Shown piece after piece: positions 1 to 7,007 of a DNA stretch of 12,546 nucleotides. A program made the position numbers and the translations under genes. The notes below the pieces were generated by a model. It was given only the letters and a program-made list of their open reading frames with translations, made no database searches and was not told the DNA's origin. The DNA comes from Mageeibacillus sp. UBA1243. Lineage in GTDB: Bacteria; Bacillota; Clostridia; UBA1212. The stretch spans positions 7,909 through 20,454 of the forward strand of contig DBWH01000008.1 in NCBI GenBank assembly GCA_002308595.1, written 5' to 3'. Position 1 is the stretch's first letter. Each line of letters begins with the position of its first letter.

Positions 1-27
1 GCCTGCCGTCTAACGAGACTTGATTCA

Positions 28-909
28 TTATTCGATTACAGTTACCAGTAGTAACGAAGGTGCCAGTGTTATTTCAGATTCAGGCACGACTAATTCGGCG
101 TTGACCTCTGTTACCAGCAATAACTCTCCCTTTGTGGACCAGGTTATAAACTTCTCACCTTCGGTATATGAGTATTTGTATTTGCTTCCGTATAAATCGT
201 CAACTTTAATGGCGACAGAGTTTTCCACTTCTTTTTTGTCAAACTCAATAACCTTTTTGTCTTTAGACAATCCCAAATCCGCAATGTTGAACCCTACCAC
301 AGTTCCGTCATTTCCAACTGCAACTACTGCATAGTCCATAGTCGGCAAACCGCCTAAGTGTTTTACGTACTTAAATCTGTACCTGATGTAGCCTTCCGAT
401 TTTGTATCTTCGGAAACTGATACAACATAGTCTTCGACATTTGCATGCCTTGAAAAGAAGCCGTTTGCAATTTCTTGAGCTGCTTCAATTGTGATCGGTT
501 CATAATTGTAGTCAGACATATCCAAGAAAACAAAACATTTGTTATACCCACACAGTTCATCCGTGCCGGTCTTAAAGCAAAAACGGTTTAGTTCTTCATC
601 GTAGTATTCGTCGACATAGCTTGGTGAACAAATACCTTCGAACTGAGACTTCGAATATGACAGATCATATTCTCTTCCTTCATAGCAGATGTGTTTTGTC
701 TCTGCAATTTTCTGATCAGCAGGCTTTTCCCAGAAAATCGCTCCGTTGCTGCCTGAACTGCCGGTTTCTGTGTCAATTGAATAACTGGTGTACCGTGATT
801 CGGGCAGGACCTGAGTTTTATGTTCGTCCGGTTTTATATGTCACTTGCCGCAGGAAGCAGCAAGAACACAAATAACGAAAGTAAGCAATAAGCCTGATAT
901 TTTTTTCAT
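28..909 (-). pseudogene. Lipoprotein gene interrupted by an in-frame TGA after the lipobox
   Basis: The reading frame begins with ATG at 909, with AAAGGG about 10 nt upstream. It encodes a typical lipoprotein signal, MKKISGLLLTFVICVLAASC-GK, with lipobox LAAS-C. The next codon (843-841) is TGA. The same frame then stays open for 270 codons to TAA at 30-28, giving 293 codons in all. The downstream part looks like real protein: an acidic, Tyr-rich extracellular domain, then segments such as EPITIEAAQEIANGFF and MDYAVVAVGNDGTVVGF that resemble PepSY-like lipoprotein domains of Clostridia (family link by eye only). As written, only the signal peptide plus two residues would be made. Restart codons exist (TTG 525, ATG 519) but lack a ribosome binding site and would lose the export signal. 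It lies 20 bp behind the lipoprotein gene at 930-1850 and is probably its operon partner. It is either a recent nonsense pseudogene or a base error. Confidence 0.72.
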
Positions 910-929
910 TTTTAACATCCCTTTCTTTA

Positions 930-1850
930 TCAATTTGCCTGTGCACATATTGTAAACGGAATCTTTTCGTTCTTGAAGTGTGCGATAGCGCTGAAAACAT
1001 ACATGGGTTGCGCAACCTGAATATCACCGAAGCTCTGTGAATAATAACAAATATCCACATCTTCAATTGTTATTCGGTCAGGTGCATCGTCTGTATCCAG
1101 CCCGTACATCACTGATATTTCGCCCTTTCTGATTGAGTTCAGGACCTGTCTTACACTTATGAGCTTTGCCGGTTCCGATTCTATGAAATCAGGCATATTA
1201 TACATCATGTAAACGGCTTCTCCGTTGCCGTTAAACGTAACATAAGCACGGGGGTCTCCGTGCAATTCAACACCGTCCAGCATGAAATATACGGTAACAG
1301 TGTATCCGATTGTCTTTGTCTCGTTTTCTGCGGGATTGGTAACAGATGATTCGCCAACAGAGCATTCCTTAGAAAATGTTTTTTCCATCAACCCGTATTG
1401 TTTTAATACCTCTTTTATCAACTCAACACAGTCTGCCTCACTCACCTTGGTTTCAAAGTAAGTTTCTTTAATGCCGGTTGAATACGATATTTCCCCATCC
1501 GAATCTATTGACAGTATTCTTCTAACGTCTTCTGTTTCATCATGGTAGCATAACCTACTATCATCTCGCATAAAAATCTGCGATTCATCAAACCCGAATT
1601 TTTCAGCGATTTGTTCATAATTCTCCACCTTGGATGAAACATAAATAAACCACTTCTTATCCGACAGTTTTTTGTTCAGCACATTCGATTTACATTGTAT
1701 TCTTATATCCGAAAGCGTCCAGCAAGGTCCCATAAGGTCGCCGAACATTATAGTGTACGGTGATTCGGATTTTTCGATCTTATCGCATGCCGCAGGAATA
1801 ATGATTATTAAAACCACAAGCAATGCCGTCAATAACCTTTTTGTTTTCAT
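930..1850 (-). CDS. Predicted lipoprotein of unknown function (306 aa)
   Basis: The start is set at ATG 1850, behind AAAGGAG at good spacing. A GTG at 1877 in the same frame has no such site and would put a charged stretch ahead of the signal. The N-terminus is a lipoprotein signal: MKTKR, a hydrophobic run to about residue 18, then PAA-C with Cys22 as the lipidation site. The mature protein is acidic and looks extracytoplasmic. Its C-terminal third (roughly 190-300) alternates beta-like strands and ends with ITIEDVDICYYSQ followed by QPMYVFSAIAHF. This recalls the 'Yyc-like/PepSY-like' domains of clostridial lipoproteins, which often end in a strand rich in QPxYxF; the resemblance is by eye and weak. 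It is the first gene of a two-gene operon with the disrupted lipoprotein at 28-909, and its base composition is AT-richer than the genes to its right. Its function is not recognised. Confidence 0.85.
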   Translation of the reverse strand: MKTKRLLTALLVVLIIIIPAACDKIEKSESPYTIMFGDLMGPCWTLSDIRIQCKSNVLNKKLSDKKWFIYVSSKVENYEQIAEKFGFDESQIFMRDDSRLCYHDETEDVRRILSIDSDGEISYSTGIKETYFETKVSEADCVELIKEVLKQYGLMEKTFSKECSVGESSVTNPAENETKTIGYTVTVYFMLDGVELHGDPRAYVTFNGNGEAVYMMYNMPDFIESEPAKLISVRQVLNSIRKGEISVMYGLDTDDAPDRITIEDVDICYYSQSFGDIQVAQPMYVFSAIAHFKNEKIPFTICAQAN

Positions 1851-1996
1851 AGTTCTTCTCCTTTGTATTTTCACCAATAACGTAATATTGGATTATTTGC
1901 GCAGAACGCATTTCTGACTTTTCCGAATACTCGCAAAAAACGTTCTTAACAAACTGATACCATTTCAAAGCGGATGATTATACAACCTCCTTTCAT

Positions 1997-2025
1997 ATAA
2001 TACTACTTTCCGGGTGCAATGTCAC
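1997..2025 (-). promoter_or_regulatory. Sigma-A type promoter for the lipoprotein operon
   Basis: On the minus strand, GTGACA (2025-2020) is followed after exactly 17 bp by TATTAT (2002-1997), each one base from consensus. Transcription would start near 1990 and give a leader of about 140 nt before ATG 1850. The leader opens with AAAGGAGG (about 1984-1991), a strong Shine-Dalgarno sequence that no ATG, GTG or TTG follows at normal distance. It diverges from the promoter at 2158-2186. Confidence 0.6.
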
Positions 2026-2111
2026 GGTAAAAAATGTCATTTATTAAATCTCCGTCCGTTTTTGCAGGGCTGACAGGTCCTTTGCCTGCCGCCAATGCAT
2101 TTCCTGCCCCT

Positions 2112-2153
2112 ATTTCTGCAACTTACCTTCCGATTTCTACCACTTACCTCCGG
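2112..2153 (+). repeat. Two tandem 21-bp direct repeats, probable LytTR operator
   Basis: Two units, 2112-2132 and 2133-2153, abut each other. Both start ATTTCT and share ACTTACCT from the tenth base; they differ at only four or five positions. The period is 21 bp, two turns of B-DNA, so both copies face the same side of the helix. The second unit ends 4 bp before the -35 box at 2158. LytTR proteins of the AgrA/VirR/ComE class are known to bind paired 9-bp direct repeats spaced by about 12-13 bp, that is a 21-22 bp period, just upstream of the -35. The downstream gene encodes a LytTR protein, so autoregulation is the natural inference. The base sequence does not match the AgrA consensus closely. 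Confidence 0.6.
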
Positions 2154-2157
2154 GGAA

Positions 2158-2186
2158 TTGACAAGCGCGCCGAAGTTCTTTACAAT
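2158..2186 (+). promoter_or_regulatory. Promoter of the LytTR/LiaF-like operon
   Basis: TTGACA (2158-2163), a 17-bp spacer, then TACAAT (2181-2186). The -35 is perfect and the -10 is one base off. The expected start is near 2193, leaving a leader of about 55 nt before GTG 2248. The tandem repeats at 2112-2153 sit just upstream. Confidence 0.7.
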
Positions 2187-2247
2187 CAGTTTGCAGCCGG
2201 CAATGAGACATGCCGATTGAAGCTTTGAGAAAGGGATCTGAGTCACG

Positions 2248-2745
2248 GTGGAAGACACAACCGGAAAAGGGACAGCAAACAGAATAAAGATCGAAGTTGA
2301 CCCCGAAGGGCCCGAGGAGGTCGTCATCCGCTGCAAAAAGCTCACCCCCGAAGTTCTCAGGCTTCAGGAACTGCTTGAGACAGGCACCGCGGAGCCGAAC
2401 GTGAAAAAGCTTTCACTGGTTATCGGCGAAGAGGAGTACCTCGTGGACATCCGGAAAATACTGTTTTTCGAGAGCAGCGAGGGACGCGTTGCCGCCCACA
2501 CCGACAAGCGCATCTACTACACGGACATGAAGCTCTACGAGCTCGAGAGCATCCTTCCGCACAACTTCATGCGCGTCTCAAAAATGTGCATTCTTAACCT
2601 CGAAGCGGTCTGCTTCATGAAGCGCGAACTCACCGGCCTCTGCCGCATCGGCTTCTCCACCTCACCCAAGCAGGTGTTCATCTCAAGAATGTACTACAAA
2701 CCCTTCCGTGAAAAACTCGAAGAAATGAGGATGATACTGAAATGA
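2248..2745 (+). CDS. LytTR-family DNA-binding regulator (165 aa, no receiver domain)
   Basis: A stand-alone LytTR protein. Residues 11-50 (RIKIEVDPEGPEEVVIRCKK onward) match the short N-terminal segment common in LytTR regulators that pair with small membrane proteins. Residues about 62-163 are the LytTR DNA-binding domain, with EYLVDIRKILFFES, the conserved FMRVSKMCILNLEAV strand and VFISRMYYKPFREKLEEM at the end. There is no receiver domain, so its activity is not set by ordinary phosphorylation. The GTG start at 2248 has AAAGGG about 12 nt upstream, slightly far; no better start lies between it and the conserved region. Its last codons overlap the next gene by 4 bp (ATGA), so the two are translationally coupled. 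Family knowledge suggests the membrane partner controls or is controlled by it. The tandem repeats upstream point to self-regulation. Confidence 0.9.
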   Translation: MEDTTGKGTANRIKIEVDPEGPEEVVIRCKKLTPEVLRLQELLETGTAEPNVKKLSLVIGEEEYLVDIRKILFFESSEGRVAAHTDKRIYYTDMKLYELESILPHNFMRVSKMCILNLEAVCFMKRELTGLCRIGFSTSPKQVFISRMYYKPFREKLEEMRMILK

Positions 2746-3488
2746 AAAGGAACAATGCGATAATCATCGGAATACTAATACTCATCGCGGCGGTGGGACT
2801 TCTGTTCTACGCCTTCAACCCCGGCCTCCAGGTCTTTACCGTTCCCGTCTGGAAATGGATACTTGCCGCGGCCCTGCTCTACTGGCTCATCAAAAAGGTG
2901 GTTTTCGGAAGAGAAATCGCCAATAAGCTCAGCGTGTTCATACCGCTCGCACTCGGCTTCATGCTCTTTGAGCGCGAGATAGGCACCGCAATCGGCAGAG
3001 GACCGGACTTCGTAAACAACTGGCTGATCATATTGGCGGCAGTGATGCTCGACATCGCGGTCTGGGCAATCTTCAGAACGAAGCACAAGAAGTTCTTCAA
3101 GAGCACGACCACAAAGACCTCAACCGTCACAAACGACTGCTCCGGCAATGCGGGCGGCAGCTCTCAGATGAATTTCAAACTCGGCAACCACGTTTACTAC
3201 GTTGACGCCTCGACGCAGACCGACGTTAACCTCGTGAACCAGCTCGGCGAGCTCAACATCTACTACCAGAACACCGACATGGGCGACTCAAACGATGACC
3301 TCAACCTGAACCTTGTCAACCAGATGGGCGAGACGGTCGTTCACATTCCGCACAACTGGCACGCGGACGTTTCGCAGGACAGCGCGATGGGCGACATCTC
3401 AGTCCGCAGCGAAGACGAAGTCACCGTCCGCACGCTCCGCATAAGGATCAAAAACAACATGGGCGACGTGAAAATCGTGTCCGACTGA
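2742..3488 (+). CDS. Four-TM membrane protein with LiaF-like C-terminal domain (248 aa)
   Basis: Four hydrophobic segments are visible, about residues 6-25, 37-51, 63-77 and 92-112, followed by a basic stretch (RTKHKKFFK) and a Thr/Ser linker. The layout is like the LiaI/LiaF transmembrane module. From about 146 on comes a soluble beta-rich domain with four repeats of an MG/LG-acid turn: NQLGEL (166-171), NQMGET (193-198), SAMGDI (214-219) and NNMGDV (238-243). Each is followed by an alternating hydrophobic strand, as in LiaF C-terminal and related stacked-beta domains. In LiaFSR systems LiaF is a membrane inhibitor of envelope-stress signalling. Here the partner is a LytTR protein instead of a LiaS kinase, and the 4-bp overlap ties the two together. 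The likely role is membrane sensing or repression of the LytTR regulator; the role is inferred, the topology is seen. No clear terminator follows the stop. Confidence 0.85.
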   Translation: MKRNNAIIIGILILIAAVGLLFYAFNPGLQVFTVPVWKWILAAALLYWLIKKVVFGREIANKLSVFIPLALGFMLFEREIGTAIGRGPDFVNNWLIILAAVMLDIAVWAIFRTKHKKFFKSTTTKTSTVTNDCSGNAGGSSQMNFKLGNHVYYVDASTQTDVNLVNQLGELNIYYQNTDMGDSNDDLNLNLVNQMGETVVHIPHNWHADVSQDSAMGDISVRSEDEVTVRTLRIRIKNNMGDVKIVSD

Positions 3489-3523
3489 CCCTGATTTTAA
3501 ACCGCCAATGACTTAAAAACCAT

Positions 3524-3553
3524 TGACAAGTATTCTTTACTTGGTGTATAACG
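3524..3553 (+). promoter_or_regulatory. Orphan promoter with a dyad operator in the spacer
   Basis: TTGACA (3524-3529), an 18-bp spacer and TATAAC (3548-3553) form a good promoter. A perfect inverted repeat, CAAGTA-TTCTT-TACTTG (3528-3544), fills the space between the two boxes and touches the -35. This is a usual place for a repressor dyad, for instance of PadR, TetR or GntR type, but no such gene is present here. The promoter points towards the M16C gene's 3' end on the opposite strand, with no convincing ORF of its own downstream. Confidence 0.55.
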
Positions 3554-3632
3554 ATGCTAACATCTCCCCCAGGCCTCTGTCATCTCCACTTAGAGATAAC
3601 ACGCACACTTGGGGGCGTTCTGTATAAGGAGA
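3551..3632 (+). other. Structured untranslated leader with orphan Shine-Dalgarno
   Basis: Directly after the promoter at 3524-3553 the plus-strand RNA could fold into a long hairpin: CCCCCAGG (3567-3574) pairs with CTTGGGGG (3609-3616) with one G-U. A nested hairpin, ATCTC-CACTTA-GAGAT (3583-3598), lies inside it. A second copy of CATCTCC (3562-3568) could pair with the same GAGAT, so two exclusive folds are possible. AAGGAG (3627-3632) follows, but no ATG, GTG or TTG sits at normal spacing. AAGGA-N10-TCCTTTTTG (about 3635-3658) could be a weak terminator. I do not recognise it as a known riboswitch. It may be a small RNA, an attenuator or the leader of a lost gene. Confidence 0.35.
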
Positions 3633-3754
3633 CAAGGACTATTCTTATTCCTTTTTGTTTGAACGAGCCCTTTCATCATCCGGTTTCAAAGTTTCAATAA
3701 AGCGGCGTAAAATTTGCTCTCGGGAAGCTCCGCAACGAGCACGGCCCTCGCGTT

Positions 3755-6643
3755 TCAGATGTCGTAAACCGTTATGTCTCCGCACTTGTCAAGCGCATCT
3801 TTGTACGCTACAACGCATCCGGCGCCCTCTTCCGCGAACCTGTCAAGCATATCCGCAAAGCGCTTGATATCCTCAGCGTTTGTTGCAAGCATCTCTCGCC
3901 TGAACCTTCTCGCGTCCTCGATTCCGAGGCCTGCGAACCAGTTGTTGTCGGCAATTATTCCCATAACCCTCGGCGATGCAAACGGGTCGCTGTCTGCAAT
4001 CGCGGATATGATGTACTTGTCAAGGGAGCTTCCCGATGCCGCAAATTCACGCAGGAATGCGCCGACCTTTTTGTTCTCGCCAAGCGAGCGGTCCGGTGAC
4101 GGGTCCCTGTATGAGTACGTTTTGATGTCATTGGCGGGTGTGACGAAGAGCCCCGCGCCGTACGCGCCTCCCTGCACGCGGATGACGTTCCACATGAAGT
4201 CGAGTGACGCGATCTTGGCGGCAACGCTCATCGTTCCGTCGTATTTAATCCCGTCCCTGCCGAAGTTGTAGCACTGCGTCGCAAAGCCGATCTGAGCCGG
4301 AATGACGCAGCCGACCATCGAAGGAAAGTCTTTTGTGAATCCCGCGCCGCCCTTCTGAGCCTTGTCGGTTTCGTCATTTTCTCTGAAAGCGCCGATGATC
4401 GGAGATATGTCCGGAAGCTCGTCCGTGCTTACACTGACCATCATTCTGCCCTGATGGAAATGCTTTTTGAGCTTTTCAAAGCACTCCGAGAACTCGCCAA
4501 TGTACTCGTCAAACTTATCGGCAAAGTCATGCGAGTATTTCACGTATGTAACACCGCTTACGGCTTCGGTCACCGCGTCCGCCGCCGAATAGCCCGCTGA
4601 AGCAACGCTCAGGGCAAGGCTGTGACCTGAAGATACCGTCCACTGTTTCAGGCGTTCGTCGTTCTGGATCACAATCTCCTTGATCTTGTTTTTGTCGGAA
4701 AAATCGGTGTTTTCGAGTATCTCACGTATGAGCTCGCACGCCTCCCCGAGATTTCTCTCGAGCACGCTGCAGTTCACCGTGAAGTAAGGCTTCGTTGTTT
4801 CGGTGACACCTGCGCGGCCGTTCGTCGTAAAGGCAAAATACAGTCTTCCCGCAGTCTCCCTGATTTTCTTCTGCAGTTCAAGCGAGTCGTACTTTGCAGT
4901 CGGGAGCACGCCGTAAAAGTGTCCGCAGCGCGAGATGACGGTTATGTCTCTCAGTGAGAAGTCCGAAAGGTCCGCGTACATCGTGAAATGGACAATGCCT
5001 TTGCACGGAACCTTGTGGAAAAGGACCGTCACTCCGTCCTTCTTCAGTTCCTCCGTCGGCGGTACAACAGGTTCCTGATCGATTTCGGAGAGCGTCAGGA
5101 CAGGTATCGTTGCCAGGTTTTCCGCGCTGTCCGGTGTCTTCTGCCAGAGGGCAAGGGCCTCGTTCATGAGGCGGTTTGCATTGGCGTCTTCATCGGTCCA
5201 TGACTTGCGTATCTTTTCGAGGCGCTCTTTTTCGATCTCGCGAAGTTCGTTGTCAGCATTGACGTCGGGGTGCGCGCAGACTTCGCAGAGGCCGTCGCCG
5301 GTTGAGAAGATTTCCTTGGCGATTTCCTCGTAGTAGCCGGTGCCGAGAAGCGCTCTCAGTTCCTTAAAGTCGTTGTCGTAAGTCATGTAGAGGAGCGGGT
5401 CGCCGTCGTGCAGCCAGCTGAGGAGACCGTCCGTGCCCCTTCTGAGAGCCCTGGGTTCCTCGCGGTCGCGCGTGACAAACTCCGCGTGAGATATTGAAGC
5501 CTGAAGCTGCTCGCGGTCAATTCCCGCCTCGGCAAGCTTCCTTCCCGTCTTAAAAATCAATTCCTTGAGCTCGTTCTCCCTGCCGTCGGCAACGTTGGTG
5601 CACTCGATAACAATGTACGGCTGCGGGAAAGACGTGTCGATGTAAAGCTCGATGTCCTTTGCAAGGCCCGACGACAGCACCTCTCTCTTGAGCGGAGCTT
5701 CATTGCCGCCAAGGAGAACCTCCGAGACTATCGCGACGGCCATCATCTTGACCTTCTCATCCCAGGTTCCGATGATCCTTCCGAGGGAATACATCACGCG
5801 GTCTTTCTGAGACTCGCTTGCCGAAAGAGCATATTTTATGTCAGCCCTTCTTGATATCGGTTCGGAAGGCTCCGCATCCGGTATTCTGACGCCTCTTCCC
5901 GCGCCCTTAAGGTAGCTCTCTATCAGAGCAAATGTCTCCTCTACCGGAATGTCTCCGTCAAGGTAAATGCGCGAGTTCGAGGGGTGGTAGAACTTTTTGT
6001 AAGTTGCGACGAACTTCTCGTACGTGAGGTCGGGTATCACAGCCGGGTCGCCGCCCGAGTTCACTCCGTAGGGGCTGCCCTTAAAGATCATCTCTTCAAG
6101 TTTCTCTCCCGTGAGCCTGTCAACCCTGCTGAGCGCGCCCTTCATCTCGTTGAAGACAACGCCTTTATACGACAGCGTACCGTCTTCGGCCTGCTCGATA
6201 TGGCGGCCCTCCTGGTAAAAAATGTTTGGATTGTTAAGAAGCGCCGGTCTGAAAACCGCGTCAAGATAGACCTCGGTCAGGTTGAGAAAATCTCTTGTGT
6301 TCCGGCTCGAGACCGGGTAGACCGTCTTGTCCTGAAATGTAATCGCGTTAAGAAATGTGTTCATGGAACTCTTCATAAGCTCCACAAAAGGTTCCTTCAC
6401 GGGAAACTTGTCGGAACCGCAAAGCACCGAATGCTCGAGAATGTGGAACACCCCCGTACTGTCCTCCGGAAGGGTCTTAAATGCAACGCAGAACAGCTTG
6501 TTGAGCTCTCCGTTGTCAAGCCACGCCAATTCTGCGCCGGTCTCTTCGTGTACAAATTCATAAAAATTACCGCCAAGCTCATCGACCCTGCGGACTCTCA
6601 CCGCCTTAAAGCCATTTATAACCGTCCCTTTTTCGATAACCAT
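3755..6643 (-). CDS. M16C zinc metallopeptidase, presequence-protease (PreP/HypA-like) family (962 aa)
   Basis: A full-length M16C peptidase; the family runs about 950-1000 residues in two linked halves that close round the substrate. The inverted zinc motif is HILEH at 67-71 (His67, Glu70 catalytic, His71). The third ligand is Glu166 in VVFNEMKGA, 95 residues after His71, which is the PreP-type spacing and longer than in pitrilysin. The C-terminal half keeps the substrate-binding signature: RVQGGAYGAG (822-831) and YSYRDP (843-848). No signal peptide is present, so it should act in the cytoplasm on unfolded peptides, including leader or signal peptides; family members degrade rather than process precisely. 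ATG 6643 is preceded by GGAGG 10 nt upstream. It is monocistronic, with its own 364-bp upstream region. Beyond the TGA stop the frame stays open for 22 more codons, noted separately. No clear terminator follows. Confidence 0.95.
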   Translation of the reverse strand: MVIEKGTVINGFKAVRVRRVDELGGNFYEFVHEETGAELAWLDNGELNKLFCVAFKTLPEDSTGVFHILEHSVLCGSDKFPVKEPFVELMKSSMNTFLNAITFQDKTVYPVSSRNTRDFLNLTEVYLDAVFRPALLNNPNIFYQEGRHIEQAEDGTLSYKGVVFNEMKGALSRVDRLTGEKLEEMIFKGSPYGVNSGGDPAVIPDLTYEKFVATYKKFYHPSNSRIYLDGDIPVEETFALIESYLKGAGRGVRIPDAEPSEPISRRADIKYALSASESQKDRVMYSLGRIIGTWDEKVKMMAVAIVSEVLLGGNEAPLKREVLSSGLAKDIELYIDTSFPQPYIVIECTNVADGRENELKELIFKTGRKLAEAGIDREQLQASISHAEFVTRDREEPRALRRGTDGLLSWLHDGDPLLYMTYDNDFKELRALLGTGYYEEIAKEIFSTGDGLCEVCAHPDVNADNELREIEKERLEKIRKSWTDEDANANRLMNEALALWQKTPDSAENLATIPVLTLSEIDQEPVVPPTEELKKDGVTVLFHKVPCKGIVHFTMYADLSDFSLRDITVISRCGHFYGVLPTAKYDSLELQKKIRETAGRLYFAFTTNGRAGVTETTKPYFTVNCSVLERNLGEACELIREILENTDFSDKNKIKEIVIQNDERLKQWTVSSGHSLALSVASAGYSAADAVTEAVSGVTYVKYSHDFADKFDEYIGEFSECFEKLKKHFHQGRMMVSVSTDELPDISPIIGAFRENDETDKAQKGGAGFTKDFPSMVGCVIPAQIGFATQCYNFGRDGIKYDGTMSVAAKIASLDFMWNVIRVQGGAYGAGLFVTPANDIKTYSYRDPSPDRSLGENKKVGAFLREFAASGSSLDKYIISAIADSDPFASPRVMGIIADNNWFAGLGIEDARRFRREMLATNAEDIKRFADMLDRFAEEGAGCVVAYKDALDKCGDITVYDI

Positions 6644-6767
6644 TTTTCTAAAGCCTCCATTGTTTCACTTGACATTTTCGTCGACATTTCAGTTTCAATC
6701 GCGCGTAACGCCTATGCGCTTAATATAACGTCAGTTCACTCCATTATGCAGAGCAATTTATGGTTTC

Positions 6768-6797
6768 ATTCTATCACTTTAAGACAACGTTTGCGAA
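6768..6797 (-). promoter_or_regulatory. Possible promoter of the M16C gene
   Basis: On the minus strand TTCGCA (6797-6792) lies 18 bp before TAGAAT (6773-6768). The -10 is one base from consensus but the -35 matches at only four of six positions. It would give a leader of about 118 nt. It is the best candidate I see in 6644-6836, and it is weak. Confidence 0.28.
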
Positions 6798-6812
6798 CAG
6801 TTTTTTTGCTTT

Positions 6813-6832
6813 GGTTTGTATAGGTTTGTATA
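6813..6832 (+). repeat. Tandem 10-bp direct repeat at the end of the intron remnant
   Basis: GGTTTGTATA occurs twice in a row (6813-6822 and 6823-6832). It sits just where the group II intron similarity stops, so it may mark the breakpoint that truncated the element. A slippage duplication is the simpler explanation. Confidence 0.6.
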
Positions 6833-6836
6833 GTCA

Positions 6837-6930
6837 CCATTGCTGATGCCGGCTTGCGGTTCGCTGCACTTGGCGGTAAATACCCGTGGCGGGACTTTCA
6901 CCCGCAAGAACTGTGCCGTGCCCGGCACAC
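6837..6930 (-). mobile_element. 5' domain I remnant of a group II intron (class C-like)
   Basis: Read on the minus strand from 6930, the sequence opens GTGTGCCGGGCACGGCAC and continues with GCGGG-TGAAAGT-CCCGC (6905-6889). It then runs CACGGGTATTTACCGCC, AACCGCAAGCC and CATCAGCAATGG. From memory, the start matches the 5' end of bacterial class C introns such as the Oceanobacillus iheyensis one (GUGUGCCCGGCAUGGGUGCA, then GGGUGAGAGUCCCG). The two first hairpins, TGTGCC/GGCACA and GCGGG/CCCGC, are intact. Similarity ends near 6837; there is no catalytic domain V and no reverse transcriptase ORF, so only about 95 bp of domain I is left and it cannot splice. Class C introns insert just behind intrinsic terminators, and this one begins 12 nt past the serpin terminator stem, which supports the call. 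The alignment was by eye. Confidence 0.6.
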
Positions 6931-6975
6931 CCACAAAAGTTCCGCCCGGCGCCTTTTATTATCTGCGCCGGGCGG
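6931..6975 (-). terminator. Intrinsic terminator of the serpin operon
   Basis: On the minus strand a perfect 11-bp GC stem, CCGCCCGGCGC (6975-6965) with GCGCCGGGCGG (6952-6942), encloses a 12-nt loop. AACTTTTG follows. The stem extends past one mismatch by GT/AC. It lies 33 bp after the serpin stop codon. Confidence 0.8.
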
Positions 6976-7007
6976 GACCCGTTTCTTCTCTATAATCTTT
7001 TTGTCCG

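Noticed and set aside
841..843. UGA as selenocysteine or as a reassigned sense codon
   Set aside because: Trp is encoded by TGG throughout, no other gene needs UGA read as sense, and no SECIS-like hairpin with conserved loop is visible just after it.
2034..2345. Small ORFs on both strands in the LytTR upstream region
   Set aside because: They run through the promoter and tandem repeats, start without ribosome sites and have low-complexity products.
3563..3625. tmRNA-like strings (CATCTCCAC and GGGGGCGTTCTG) in the orphan leader
   Set aside because: No T-loop GTTCGA, no tag ORF and no acceptor pairing in the right order; the resemblance is a few bases only.
5984..6823. Long plus-strand ORF (279 codons) opposite the M16C gene
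   Set aside because: It is antisense to the conserved zinc-motif half of the peptidase, has no recognisable domain and arises from the codon bias of the real gene.
6837..6930. Intact group II intron
   Set aside because: No domain V, no reverse transcriptase and no 3' end; only a 5' fragment is present.
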